64,000 nucleotides of DNA from an uncultured Anaeroplasmataceae bacterium. GTDB lineage: Bacteria > Bacillota_I > Bacilli_A > Acholeplasmatales > Anaeroplasmataceae. The notes under the pieces are model-generated. The model searched no databases and was not told the origin of the DNA. It worked only from the letters and a program-made list of their open reading frames with translations. A program made the translations under genes and the position numbers. Location of the stretch: the NCBI GenBank assembly GCA_910579215.1, contig CAJTTN010000008.1:20591-84590 (forward strand). Reading direction: 5' to 3'. Positions 17,113-24,680 of this stretch are shown piece after piece (position 1 is the stretch's first letter; each line of letters opens with the position of its first letter).

Positions 17113-17166
17113 TCAAAGTTCAATGTTCCCTAAAGAAAGGGAGTAGGGACTTACATTGACCTTTGA
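17113..17166. promoter_or_regulatory. large hairpin, candidate origin or packaging signal
   Basis: TCAAAG, TCAATGT and TCCCT on the left arm pair in order with AGGGA, ACATTGA and CTTTGA on the right arm, with small bulges; an inner CCCT/AGGG stem is also possible. There is no T-run on either side, so it is not a simple terminator. In ssDNA phages such an isolated stem-loop in a gene-free region marks the replication origin or the packaging signal. Confidence 0.5.
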
Positions 17167-17190
17167 ATACCATATTATCGTATTTTAAAA

Positions 17191-17220
17191 TTGACTCCTT
17201 ATCATTTATTGTGCTATAAT
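17191..17220 (+). promoter_or_regulatory. plus-strand promoter in the prophage control region
   Basis: TTGACT (17191-17196) and TATAAT (17215-17220) are 18 bases apart, a near-consensus vegetative promoter pointing toward the regulator gene at 17425. The transcript would begin near 17227, include a hairpin at about 17241-17264 and run past the two operators. Confidence 0.7.
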
Positions 17221-17240
17221 AAAGTTGCGAGTTTTATTAG

Positions 17241-17264
17241 TAAGACTTTTATTATGTCTTATTA
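17241..17264 (+). ncRNA. hairpin in a leader or small RNA
   Basis: AGTAAGAC and GTCTTATT pair around a nine-base loop just downstream of the promoter at 17191. About 65 bases later comes a run of seven T (17325-17331). A short transcript from about 17227 could end there, or this may be a plain 5' leader of the regulator. Which of these is true cannot be told from sequence. Confidence 0.3.
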
Positions 17265-17340
17265 GCACAAAGAAATGGTTTTTGTCTTTTCTATGCTTAT
17301 ATAGTATTGAAGAACAAATGCCCTTTTTTTGTTAGATTTT

Positions 17341-17360
17341 ACTACTGGAATTTCAGTAGT
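17341..17360. promoter_or_regulatory. operator O1 of the prophage regulator
   Basis: ACTACTG and CAGTAGT form a perfect inverted repeat around GAATTT. It is 30 bases (about three helical turns) from O2. The regulator gene starts 65 bases later. Confidence 0.7.
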
Positions 17361-17370
17361 TAATCTTATT

Positions 17371-17389
17371 ATACTGATTTTTCAGTAGT
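17371..17389. promoter_or_regulatory. operator O2 of the prophage regulator
   Basis: ATACTG and CAGTAGT flank ATTTTT, an imperfect copy of O1. TTGTCA overlaps its right end. Repression of the regulator's own promoter and cooperative binding with O1 are likely but not shown. Confidence 0.65.
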
Positions 17390-17424
17390 TGTCAACAAAA
17401 TTTTATAAAATGAGGAAAAAAATT

Positions 17425-17634
17425 ATGAACAATTTAAAAAACTTAAGAGAAAAAGAAAATATTACTCAAGAACAATTATCTAAAGAAACAAATATCCCAA
17501 TAGGAACATTAAGAGATTGGGAACAAAAAAACTATCCAAAACAAATCCAATACTTAATTAAGCTAAAAGAAAAATTAAATTGTACCTTTGAGGAACTATT
17601 ACAAGAAATAAAACAACAAGAGGAAAAAAACTGA
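17425..17634 (+). CDS. Cro/CI-like HTH regulator
   Basis: A 69-residue protein with a complete HTH_3 fold: LKNLREKENITQEQLSKETNIPIGTLRDWEQ (about residues 3-33), then YLIKLKEKLNCTFEELL. I chose ATG at 17425 because GAGGAAA lies just before it; an upstream TTG at 17389 would overlap operator O2. It is divergent from the long prophage operon and is the probable lysogeny or copy-control regulator. Its TGA stop overlaps the ATG of the nuclease-like pseudogene. Confidence 0.85.
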   Translation: MNNLKNLREKENITQEQLSKETNIPIGTLRDWEQKNYPKQIQYLIKLKEKLNCTFEELLQEIKQQEEKN

Positions 17635-18233
17635 TGAATTTAAAATCAAACATAAAAGGTTTTTTAGGTGAACGAAAAGTTAGAAAATTTTTAAAAAATC
17701 ATCAAAAAAAATTAAACGCCAAAACATTAAACAACGTGAAGCTCAATATCAATGGTAAAACTATACAAATTGATCATATTTTTATTACGCCTTATAAAGT
17801 TTATGTTATAGAAACCAAAAATCTAAACGGAGCAATACTTGGAAAAATTTCAGATTCATATTAGACAATTTGCTACAAAAATAATAAAAATTATAAAATT
17901 TTAAATCCAATCATTCAAAATACTTATCATGTAAAAGTAATAGAATCCATAACTAAAATTCCAGCTCAAAATGTTTTAATTTTCACAGGAAAAGCAAACA
18001 CTTGTAATTTAAACAATTATTATATCAACACTCTTAAAAATTTTGAAAAAGAATTAAATAACGAATCTTTTTTTAAATTTTTAACGAGTTTTAATAATGT
18101 TGAAAGAATATATAATCTTATAAAAAGCAATTTATCTTCTTTTTCAAAAAAACAACACATAATAAATATAGAAAACAGACCAAAATCAAAATATAAAAAA
18201 TCAAATTATTATAAAAAGAATTTACCATTCTAA
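17634..18233 (+). pseudogene. NERD-domain nuclease-like gene with an amber stop
   Basis: The frame codes for about 199 residues. Residues 5-75 form the NERD domain: GFLGERKV, then IDHIFITPYKVYVIETKN holding the D and E-x-K of a nuclease fold. A TAG at 17862-17864 interrupts the frame after GKISDSY. The reading continues in frame (TICYKNNKNYKILNPIIQN) to a TAA at 18231. In NERD proteins a tryptophan commonly stands here (SYW), so one TGG to TAG change probably broke the gene. It overlaps the regulator stop codon. NERD proteins may act in defence or DNA processing; the exact role is unknown. Confidence 0.75.
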
Positions 18234-18254
18234 CAACAAACTATATCATTCTAT

Positions 18255-18602
18255 TTAAAACATCATCATTTTAAATAGAGCATTTATTTTATTCTGTAAT
18301 CCTTTTTCATTAGTTGAATATTCATTCACACCTAAAACATATCTATCGCATTTTACTAAATGATTATATACATCAACGCAAAATTCACATAAGATATATC
18401 GTTTATCATTATAAGATATACCAAGTTTTTCATATACAAATCTTTTAAAACGATTAACTTCTTCACTTATACTCTTTTCATCATTAAAAGAAAAAGTACT
18501 TAAATGAAACCTATGCTGATACATTTCATCAGGAATCAATTCGAAACTATCACTCAAAAAATAAACTACTGCAGATAATTTTATATTAATTTTATCAAAC
18601 AT
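18255..18602 (-). CDS. prophage protein of unknown function
   Basis: A 115-residue soluble protein without clear motif, preceded by AAAGGTGG. It lies between the nuclease pseudogene and the integrase and is divergent from the integrase, sharing the 18603-18709 control region with it. Small proteins beside integrases are often excision or directionality factors, but this one shows no helix-turn-helix. Confidence 0.55.
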   Translation of the reverse strand: MFDKINIKLSAVVYFLSDSFELIPDEMYQHRFHLSTFSFNDEKSISEEVNRFKRFVYEKLGISYNDKRYILCEFCVDVYNHLVKCDRYVLGVNEYSTNEKGLQNKINALFKMMMF

Positions 18603-18647
18603 CTATTCACACCACCTTTCTTTGATATTAAATAAACTAAAACACTC

Positions 18648-18675
18648 TATTGACGTATTATCACTTTGTATAATC
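18648..18675 (+). promoter_or_regulatory. 28-bp shared element before the integrase
   Basis: It differs at one base from the reverse complement of 5167-5194. TATAAT (18669-18674) is at a suitable distance from the integrase start (18710). The same caveats on -35 spacing hold. The element lies between two divergent genes and may control both. Confidence 0.6.
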
Positions 18676-18709
18676 TATTGAGAAATTTTATTTTAAAGGA
18701 GCATACAAA

Positions 18710-19651
18710 ATGAATAATATTTTAAACACTAACATTTCTATCGAGGACATTCTTTCCTTAGTTACTAAAAAGAAAGAAATAAAATCTATGGAGCTTAACT
18801 CAGCTTTAAATCTTTATCTTAAAATAATGGAACCTAATACAAGGCCAGACACAAGAATTTATTACGTCGTAAATTTAAATCCTGTATTCGACTTCTTCTT
18901 CTATCACAATGTTAAAGAAACAAAAGACATTCAACAAGACATTATCGATAAATACGTTAAATATGCACTTTCTAAGGGCAATAAACCTATTACAATTAAT
19001 AAACGTATTGGAATACTTCAAACAATGCTAAAACGTCTTAACGAACTTAATATCATTGATATACCAAGTTTTAAATATACTAAGATTAAAGAAACTAAAG
19101 TCAAAATTGAACCTGTAAAAAAGGAAGATATTAAGTTAATCTTAAAGCATATTGATGAAATGAAACTATCTCATCAACTTATGATATATCTTCTTATTGG
19201 TACAGGCATTAGACGAAATGAATTAGTTAATATTAAAACCGCAAACATTAATTTCATTAATAAATCAATTTATCTTGATTTCACAAAAAGTGGTAAAGGT
19301 AGATATTGCTATTTCAATGATAAGATAGAATCCTTAATTTTAAAGCTGATAGAACAAAATAAATGCACTAACAATCCCTATCTATTTGCCAAAGGGGATA
19401 GTCATATCGACAAACAATCTGTTTCTTCTATGCTTTTAAAGTTAAAACGAGATTTGAACATAGACGTATTAAGTTCTCACAAAATAAGACATTACTACGC
19501 TACAGAGCTTTTAAAAAACGGAGCAGACATCTATAGTGTTAAAGAACTTCTAGGACATAGTGATTTAGAAATGACACAACGCTATCTTGATTTCACTAAT
19601 GAGGAAATTAAGAAAAACAATTTCAAATTTAACCCATTAAATAATCTTTAA
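18710..19651 (+). CDS. int: tyrosine recombinase (prophage integrase)
   Basis: A 313-residue XerC/D-like integrase. An N-terminal SAM-like core-binding domain (about 25-125) is followed by the catalytic domain with Arg in GTGIRRNELVNI (near 172), the Lys-bearing hairpin near 196, HKIRHYYATELL (His and Arg near 261), LLGHSDLEMTQRYL (His near 284) and the nucleophilic Tyr in QRYLDF (near 292). It lies 153 bases from the tRNA-Leu att site, as expected for an integrase that targets that tRNA. The start follows AAAGGAGCATACAAA. No arm-binding domain of the lambda type is visible. Confidence 0.95.
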   Translation: MNNILNTNISIEDILSLVTKKKEIKSMELNSALNLYLKIMEPNTRPDTRIYYVVNLNPVFDFFFYHNVKETKDIQQDIIDKYVKYALSKGNKPITINKRIGILQTMLKRLNELNIIDIPSFKYTKIKETKVKIEPVKKEDIKLILKHIDEMKLSHQLMIYLLIGTGIRRNELVNIKTANINFINKSIYLDFTKSGKGRYCYFNDKIESLILKLIEQNKCTNNPYLFAKGDSHIDKQSVSSMLLKLKRDLNIDVLSSHKIRHYYATELLKNGADIYSVKELLGHSDLEMTQRYLDFTNEEIKKNNFKFNPLNNL

Positions 19652-19652
19652 T

Positions 19653-19688
19653 TTTCAAGCATGGTGAGGTTGCTGACCATACTTGAAA
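19653..19688. terminator. hairpin after the integrase gene
   Basis: TTTCAAGCATGGT and ACCATACTTGAAA form a 13-base stem with one mismatch, followed by TTTCT on the plus strand. A second inverted repeat (about 19706-19756, AATAGGT with ACCTATT) lies before the tRNA. Both probably insulate tRNA and prophage transcription. Confidence 0.6.
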
Positions 19689-19804
19689 TTTCTATAAAAA
19701 CAAAAAAATAGGTCAATCTTACAAAGTCTTAAATTTCTTGTAAAATCAACCTATTTTCACTCTATAAATCAAAAATTAATTATCATAATTTTCAATTTCG
19801 AATT

Positions 19805-19818
19805 TGGTGCAGATAACG
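19805..19818 (+). repeat. attR: right attachment site of the inovirus-like prophage
   Basis: Identical to 4868-4881 over 14 bases; it forms the encoded CCA, discriminator and acceptor strand of tRNA-Leu(CAG), which stays intact after integration. Confidence 0.8.
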
Positions 19819-19888
19819 AGAGTCGAACTCGTATGGCATAACCACTACCGTCTGAAGATAGCGCGTCTACCAATTCCGCCATATCTGC
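19805..19888 (-). tRNA. tRNA-Leu (anticodon CAG)
   Basis: The minus strand gives an 84-base type II tRNA: acceptor GCAGATA/TATCTGC, D-arm with GGTAGACGCG, anticodon stem CTATC/GGTAG around the loop TTCAGAC (anticodon CAG), a variable arm, T-arm with GTTCGACTC and an encoded CCA. It is the integration target of the adjacent prophage. Confidence 0.95.
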
Positions 19889-19927
19889 ATATAAAGTAAG
19901 AATTCTCTTACCTTATTATATCATAAT

Positions 19928-20941
19928 TTAAAAATTTTCAATCAAAAAATTTTTCTTCCTTTTCTCCCATATCTCTTTATCCTCTAAATCAATCTCTCGA
20001 ATTACTTTACAAGGATTTCCACATGCTACAACTCCATCAGGAATATCTTTTGTAACAACGGAACCAGATCCAATCACAACATTTGATCCAATCGTCACAC
20101 CTGGATTAACAACTACCGAGCCTCCAAACCATACATTAGATCCCACACGTATTGGATAGCCATATTCTAATTCCTCGTTACGTATATCCGCATCAATTGG
20201 ATGTCCAGCTGTATAAAAACAGCATCTTGGAGCTACAAATACGTTATCTCCAAAAATTATTGGAGCAACATCTAAAAAGACACAATCAAAATTTGCATAA
20301 AAATTTTCTCCTATATGGATATTAAAGCCATAATCCATTTTTATGGTTGGCTCAATATAAAAGTTATTCTTTGTACTACCAAAGGTACTTTTTATAATAT
20401 CTTTTCTCTTCTCTAATTCTTCAGGAGTGGTAGCATTATATTCTCTAGCTTTCCGAACCGCATTTCTATGCAATTCAGGACTATTTAAGCACGCTTTATA
20501 TAAAGCTCCTGCAACCATTCTTTTATAATTTGAGCCAAATACAATAGGTGCATTTTGTACAACATAATGAAATAATCGTGGCTGTATGAGAGGATAGGTT
20601 AAATCAATTGGCATGTAATCTTGAAAAAGCAAAGATTCTATTTCAAATTCTAATTTACCTAACTCCTTAACATTGGCATAAAACAAAGCCCCATATGCAC
20701 CATAGGAGTAATAGCTTATAAAATCTAATGTATAATTAAGAGCTCCTGTTTCCTCTTTTAGTTCTCGAGCAGCTGCTTGAAAAATACTCTCATTTTCTTC
20801 TACATGCCCTCCAGGAAGCTCATAAGTTTTTCTATTCTTATGCTTACAAAAGATAAAGGAATCTTTATATCTAGCGACAATCACAACATATTGAATAGGT
20901 TCATAAATTTCTTTATAAAATTTAACTTTTTTACATTCCAT
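19928..20941 (-). CDS. Nudix hydrolase fused to LbH acetyltransferase
   Basis: A 337-residue two-domain protein. Residues 10-130 are a Nudix domain with the box GGHVEENESIFQAAARELKE followed by ETGAL. Residues 140-330 form a left-handed beta-helix acetyltransferase like maltose/galactoside O-acetyltransferases: N-terminal MVAGALYKACLNSPEL, catalytic His in YTAGHPIDAD, and hexapeptide turns in VNPGVTIGSNVVIGSGSVVTKDI with the C-terminal GNPCKVIREI. Both domains look complete. The ATG at 20941 fits AAGGAG better than the GTG at 20947. Linking a nucleotide-sugar or NDP hydrolase to a sugar acetylase is unusual; substrates are unknown. It follows the glucosidase gene by nine bases. Confidence 0.85.
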   Translation of the reverse strand: MECKKVKFYKEIYEPIQYVVIVARYKDSFIFCKHKNRKTYELPGGHVEENESIFQAAARELKEETGALNYTLDFISYYSYGAYGALFYANVKELGKLEFEIESLLFQDYMPIDLTYPLIQPRLFHYVVQNAPIVFGSNYKRMVAGALYKACLNSPELHRNAVRKAREYNATTPEELEKRKDIIKSTFGSTKNNFYIEPTIKMDYGFNIHIGENFYANFDCVFLDVAPIIFGDNVFVAPRCCFYTAGHPIDADIRNEELEYGYPIRVGSNVWFGGSVVVNPGVTIGSNVVIGSGSVVTKDIPDGVVACGNPCKVIREIDLEDKEIWEKRKKNFLIENF

Positions 20942-20950
20942 ATTCACTCC

Positions 20951-22531
20951 TTAATTCTGTTTCTTTTTCTGAAGTAAAATAAATGCCCTTTGAATATCCA
21001 TTAAGCATTTATTCTCTAATCTATAATTTCCTGTACCTGTTACTATTTCATATTCCTGATCCAAAGGTAATACTTCTATCTGCATGGACGGATGAAGAAC
21101 TATTAAAAAGTCTCCTCTCCTATAAGCAAATAGCTTTGTATTCTCTTTTGCAAAATATACTTCAAAGTTATTTATAGATTGTAAATCTGAGTTAGCATGT
21201 CTTATAGCAATTAAATGCTTCACATAATGAAGTAAAGAATTGGGATTTTTCATTTCATCCTCAACAGTTTTAGTGGTACATAAATCATCAATAGGAAGAT
21301 ATAAATCCTCTTTTTTTCCTTTTGAAAAGCCTAGGTTCTCTGTATGATCCCATTGCATAGGAGTTCTACTTCCTGTACGATGATAGCCCCCCTCTTTCGT
21401 GGGAATCTCTAAATATCTCATACCAATCTCATCTCCATAATAAAGAAATGGTACACCTGGCATTGTAAAAATAAAACCATAAGCCAATTTTATTTCTTCT
21501 TCATTAAAAAATTTTGAAATACGAATCATATCATGATTATCTGTAATAAAGGATATATAACCTTTATCCTTAGTTGCCTCATAATTATCTAGATACTCCT
21601 TTAAAAAGCTATGAATGGTCTGTGAAGATTCAGTTTTAAAATAGGATTGATCTTTAGAAATTACATAGGTATTCATATTGAGTTCCTGATCTCTTAGTAA
21701 ATGATGATAGCCATTTCCACCATTCCAGCCATGATCTAGATAAAAGTCCATATTAAATCCACAATCTAAAGCACGTTTAGGATTACTCCATTCAGAGACA
21801 AAAACTGCATCTGGATAAGCTTGTCTAACCTTAGCAAACATTCTTTTCCAGGCCTTCATTGTGCCTTGCTCACCATCATCATTTTTAACTAGACATGCTG
21901 CCATATCAACTCGAAACCCATCTACTCCCATAGAAAGCCAATATTCCATTACATCTATCATCGCATCCTGAGTCTCTAAAGCCTCTTTAGAATCTATGGC
22001 ATGCTGCCAGGATTCAGTTACCTTAGCAAATCCATAATTTAAAGAAGGCTGACAATTGAAAAAGGAAATCACATAGGTTCCATTTCTCTCATATTCTCCT
22101 CCTACTGCCGTAAGATTGCTAGGCTTTGTAAAAGCACCATCTGTCCATATAAATCTTTCACTCAATGTGTTTCTAATCTGTTTAGTGGATTCTATAAACC
22201 ATGGGTGCTCTTCACTTGTATGGCAAGGAACTAAATCTAATAAAAGATGCATCTTTCTTCTATGCATTTCAATAACTAAATTTTTTAAATCCTCATTAGT
22301 ACCATATCTTGAGGCTATTCTTTTATAATCTCTAACATCATATCCTGCATCCTTAAAGGGGGAGTCAAAACATGGATTCATCCATATTGCATTACAACCT
22401 AGGGAGTGGATGTAATCTAATTTTTCTATTATCCCCTTTATATCTCCAATCCCATCCATATTTGAATCAAAATAGGACTGTGGATAAATCTCATAAAATA
22501 CAGCATCCTTTAACCATTCAATCTTTTTCAT
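20951..22531 (-). CDS. GH13 alpha-glucosidase
   Basis: A 526-residue cytoplasmic GH13 enzyme of the oligo-1,6-glucosidase/alpha-glucosidase group. Visible are region I (LDLVPCHTS), region II with the nucleophile Asp (GVDGFRVDMAA, near 205), region III with the acid Glu (AVFVSEWSNP, near 245) and region IV (SFITDNHDMIR, near 330). The N-terminus WLKDAVFYEIYPQSYFDSN is typical. It hydrolyses short alpha-glucans such as isomaltose or maltose entering the cell. It forms an operon with the downstream Nudix-acetyltransferase gene. Family is sure; bond specificity is not. Confidence 0.9.
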   Translation of the reverse strand: MKKIEWLKDAVFYEIYPQSYFDSNMDGIGDIKGIIEKLDYIHSLGCNAIWMNPCFDSPFKDAGYDVRDYKRIASRYGTNEDLKNLVIEMHRRKMHLLLDLVPCHTSEEHPWFIESTKQIRNTLSERFIWTDGAFTKPSNLTAVGGEYERNGTYVISFFNCQPSLNYGFAKVTESWQHAIDSKEALETQDAMIDVMEYWLSMGVDGFRVDMAACLVKNDDGEQGTMKAWKRMFAKVRQAYPDAVFVSEWSNPKRALDCGFNMDFYLDHGWNGGNGYHHLLRDQELNMNTYVISKDQSYFKTESSQTIHSFLKEYLDNYEATKDKGYISFITDNHDMIRISKFFNEEEIKLAYGFIFTMPGVPFLYYGDEIGMRYLEIPTKEGGYHRTGSRTPMQWDHTENLGFSKGKKEDLYLPIDDLCTTKTVEDEMKNPNSLLHYVKHLIAIRHANSDLQSINNFEVYFAKENTKLFAYRRGDFLIVLHPSMQIEVLPLDQEYEIVTGTGNYRLENKCLMDIQRAFILLQKKKQN

Positions 22532-22642
22532 AATATCCTTTCTAGTACATTTAACTATACCTTAGCTTTTATTGTTGTGTAATACTATTCTATCATAGAA
22601 CGTAAAAAATTAATCCTTAAAAATAATATTTTTATATTTCAA

Positions 22643-22668
22643 TAGAAAAGCACCCCATTAAGAGTGCT
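22643..22668 (-). terminator. terminator of the alcohol dehydrogenase gene
   Basis: AGCACTC and GGGTGCT pair around TTAATG and are followed by TTTTCTATT on the minus strand. Confidence 0.8.
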
Positions 22669-22673
22669 AAAAT

Positions 22674-23840
22674 TTATAAGCTTGCCTTTAGAATTTCCAA
22701 TATATCAGAAGATGAAAGCTTCTTATATCCACCCTCTATAAGCAGGGTTCCCTTTACAATATTTTCAAGCATTGGTTCTGTAACACCTAACTCTGTTATA
22801 TTTAAAACCAAGCCTATTTCTTTCATCCACTCCTCCATAGAAGCCAATCCCTCTAAGGCAATCTCTTTATCTGTTTTAGCTTTTGTGGAAACATGCCAAA
22901 CATTGATAGCAAAGCGCTTAAATTGATGTAATCCTGAATCTAAAATGTAGCGATAATATGGTAAAGAAATAGCAGAAAGTGTCATTCCATGCGTAGCATC
23001 TGTATAGGCACCAATTGCCTGTCCAATCATTTGTACCATCCAATCCGTTGTTTTCCCCTTAGATACTAATGTATTAATAGCCCAGGTAGAAACCCACATT
23101 ATATTACTTCTGGCCTCATAGTCCAAGGGATTTTTTATCGCAATCTTACTAGAATGTATTAAGCTACGCATTAATCCTTCCATAATATAATCCGATACAC
23201 AATCATCTGAACCTGTAAAGTATTGTTCCATGATATGACTCATTACATCAAATATACCTGCAACCATTTGATATTCTGAAACAGTAAAAGTAAATTCAGG
23301 ATTCAATATAGAGAATTTAGGATATACATTCTCACCAAATACATGACCAAGCTTTAGCTTTTGTTCCATATTTGTAATTACTGCTCCTCCATTCATTTCA
23401 GATCCCGTTCCTACCTTAGTTAAAATGGCTCCTACAGGAATGATTCTACAGGTAGGCTCTTCAAAGCGAATATAGTATTTATCCCAAGGATCCTCCTCAC
23501 AATGCACAGAAATAGAAACAGCCTTAGCATAATCGATGACGGAACCACCACCTACCGCAAGTAAGAAATCCGCATTACATGCACGAGCTCTTTTCACTCC
23601 CTCATGTAGCTTTTCCACTGTAGGATTAGGCATAACTCCCGCATCCTCATAGACATTTTTTCCTGCTTCATGAAGAATCTGAATCACCTTATCATATACT
23701 CCCGTCTTCTTTATAGATCCTTCTCCATAGATTAGCAATATATTTGTTCCATATTTTTTAATTTCTGTTTTTAGATTTTCTAAGGAATCCTTACCAAAAT
23801 AAATTTTTGTGGGATTAGAATATATAAAATTACCTAGCAT
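22674..23840 (-). CDS. iron-containing alcohol dehydrogenase
   Basis: A 388-residue group III alcohol dehydrogenase of the butanol dehydrogenase/YqhD type. The NAD(P)-binding GGGSVIDYAKAVS lies near residue 98. Metal ligands are Asp and His in FDVMSHIMEQYF (near 198) and the later His in TDATHGMTLSAISLPYYRY (near 273). It starts with YSNPTKIYFGK, as usual for this family. It reduces aldehydes to alcohols in fermentation, or acts on broad aldehyde substrates for detoxification. Single gene with its own terminator; RBS AGGAGG precedes the ATG. Confidence 0.92.
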   Translation of the reverse strand: MLGNFIYSNPTKIYFGKDSLENLKTEIKKYGTNILLIYGEGSIKKTGVYDKVIQILHEAGKNVYEDAGVMPNPTVEKLHEGVKRARACNADFLLAVGGGSVIDYAKAVSISVHCEEDPWDKYYIRFEEPTCRIIPVGAILTKVGTGSEMNGGAVITNMEQKLKLGHVFGENVYPKFSILNPEFTFTVSEYQMVAGIFDVMSHIMEQYFTGSDDCVSDYIMEGLMRSLIHSSKIAIKNPLDYEARSNIMWVSTWAINTLVSKGKTTDWMVQMIGQAIGAYTDATHGMTLSAISLPYYRYILDSGLHQFKRFAINVWHVSTKAKTDKEIALEGLASMEEWMKEIGLVLNITELGVTEPMLENIVKGTLLIEGGYKKLSSSDILEILKASL

Positions 23841-23931
23841 AAATAACCTCCTAAATTACTCTTATTCTACCATAGATTACAAATTTTTTCTATCCCTTTC
23901 TACAGCAAAATACAGAAAACTTAAAAAGAAA

Positions 23932-23949
23932 AAGTCTCCTAAGAGACTT
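23932..23949 (-). terminator. terminator of the GNAT gene
   Basis: AAGTCTC and GAGACTT form a tight hairpin followed by TTTTTCTTTTT on the minus strand. Confidence 0.85.
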
Positions 23950-23961
23950 AAGCAAAAACCA

Positions 23962-24366
23962 CTAAATATTCTTTTTTAATATGACTTCATACTCCTCATT
24001 TGATGGATGGAAGCCCCCTACTACCACATAGCCATATTTTAAATAAAAATGAATAGAGCTTTCATGAACTAAGGTAGAGGTCATAACCTCCTTATATCCT
24101 TTAGCCACCATTTCTTGTTCCCAAACCTTTAAAGCAAAGCCTCCATAGCCTTGATTTTGATAAGTTTCTAAAACATAAATCATATTTAAAAAGGGGGTAT
24201 TATCCCAAAAAAGATTGTATCTTAGCCAGCCAACACTTTTTTCCTTATTCTCAATAATATACACGTATCCTCTTTCGATATTCTCCTTTAAAACAGCTAG
24301 ATTTATGTGAATATCTCTTGATAAAAAATCTAAATCATTTACATTTGCAACTCTCATTTTTTCCAT
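23962..24366 (-). CDS. GNAT-family N-acetyltransferase
   Basis: A 134-residue GNAT domain with acetyl-CoA loop ETYQNQGYGGFALKVWE (about residues 68-84) and the C-terminal strand IHFYLKYGYVVVGGFHPS. I take the ATG at 24366, after AGAGGTGG, over an ATG at 24390 that would overlap the ArsR gene. The substrate is unknown. It lies 11 bases behind the ArsR-type gene and is probably in its operon, so expression may respond to a metal or stress signal. Confidence 0.85.
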   Translation of the reverse strand: MEKMRVANVNDLDFLSRDIHINLAVLKENIERGYVYIIENKEKSVGWLRYNLFWDNTPFLNMIYVLETYQNQGYGGFALKVWEQEMVAKGYKEVMTSTLVHESSIHFYLKYGYVVVGGFHPSNEEYEVILKKNI

Positions 24367-24377
24367 ACATCCACCTC

Positions 24378-24647
24378 TTAAGAACAACAACCACAGCGAG
24401 TAGAAATAAAATTCATAAGTGTATCTACCAATTCCTTATTACACTTATACTTATTCTCATTACTAAATATTAAATTACAATCTATTAATTTTTGTAAATG
24501 AGTTTTCAATTCAAGTAAGCTAATTCCAATCCGTTCTTCTAATTCAACTAATGTTAAAAAAGAAGTATGATAAAGCAATTTAACTATTTTTACTCTATTT
24601 GGATTTCCTAAGCATTCAAAAAGCATACCTGCTTCTTCCTTATGCAT
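24378..24647 (-). CDS. ArsR-like winged-helix regulator
   Basis: An 89-residue winged helix: ALFECLGNPNRVKIVKLL-like start, then LVELEERIGISLLELKTHLQKLIDCNLI as recognition helix. It ends in STRCGCCS, with three cysteines that could bind a metal or sense thiol state; the usual ArsR ELCVCDL metal site is missing. It precedes the GNAT gene and probably autoregulates this two-gene operon. Confidence 0.75.
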   Translation of the reverse strand: MHKEEAGMLFECLGNPNRVKIVKLLYHTSFLTLVELEERIGISLLELKTHLQKLIDCNLIFSNENKYKCNKELVDTLMNFISTRCGCCS

Positions 24648-24680
24648 TTGATCACCTCCTATTTTTATTCTTCCACTATA

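Larger units (their letters stand above)
4868..19818. mobile_element. inovirus-like prophage (about 14.9 kb) in tRNA-Leu(CAG)
   Basis: The element is bounded by a 14-bp direct repeat formed by a tRNA 3' end and has a tyrosine integrase near its right edge. Inside, a long minus-strand operon (16811 to 5408) carries small basic proteins, an SSB-like protein, three membrane-anchored surface proteins, a small membrane protein, a methyltransferase-like protein, an RHH protein, a Zot/pI-like ATPase, an HUH Rep and a very small single-span protein. A divergent Cro/CI-like gene with two operators precedes it. HUH Rep plus Zot-like ATPase plus a coat-sized peptide is the filamentous phage plan. No capsid, portal, terminase or relaxase/T4SS genes are visible. 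Size is above that of typical inoviruses, and the Zot call rests on motifs only. Confidence 0.65.
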
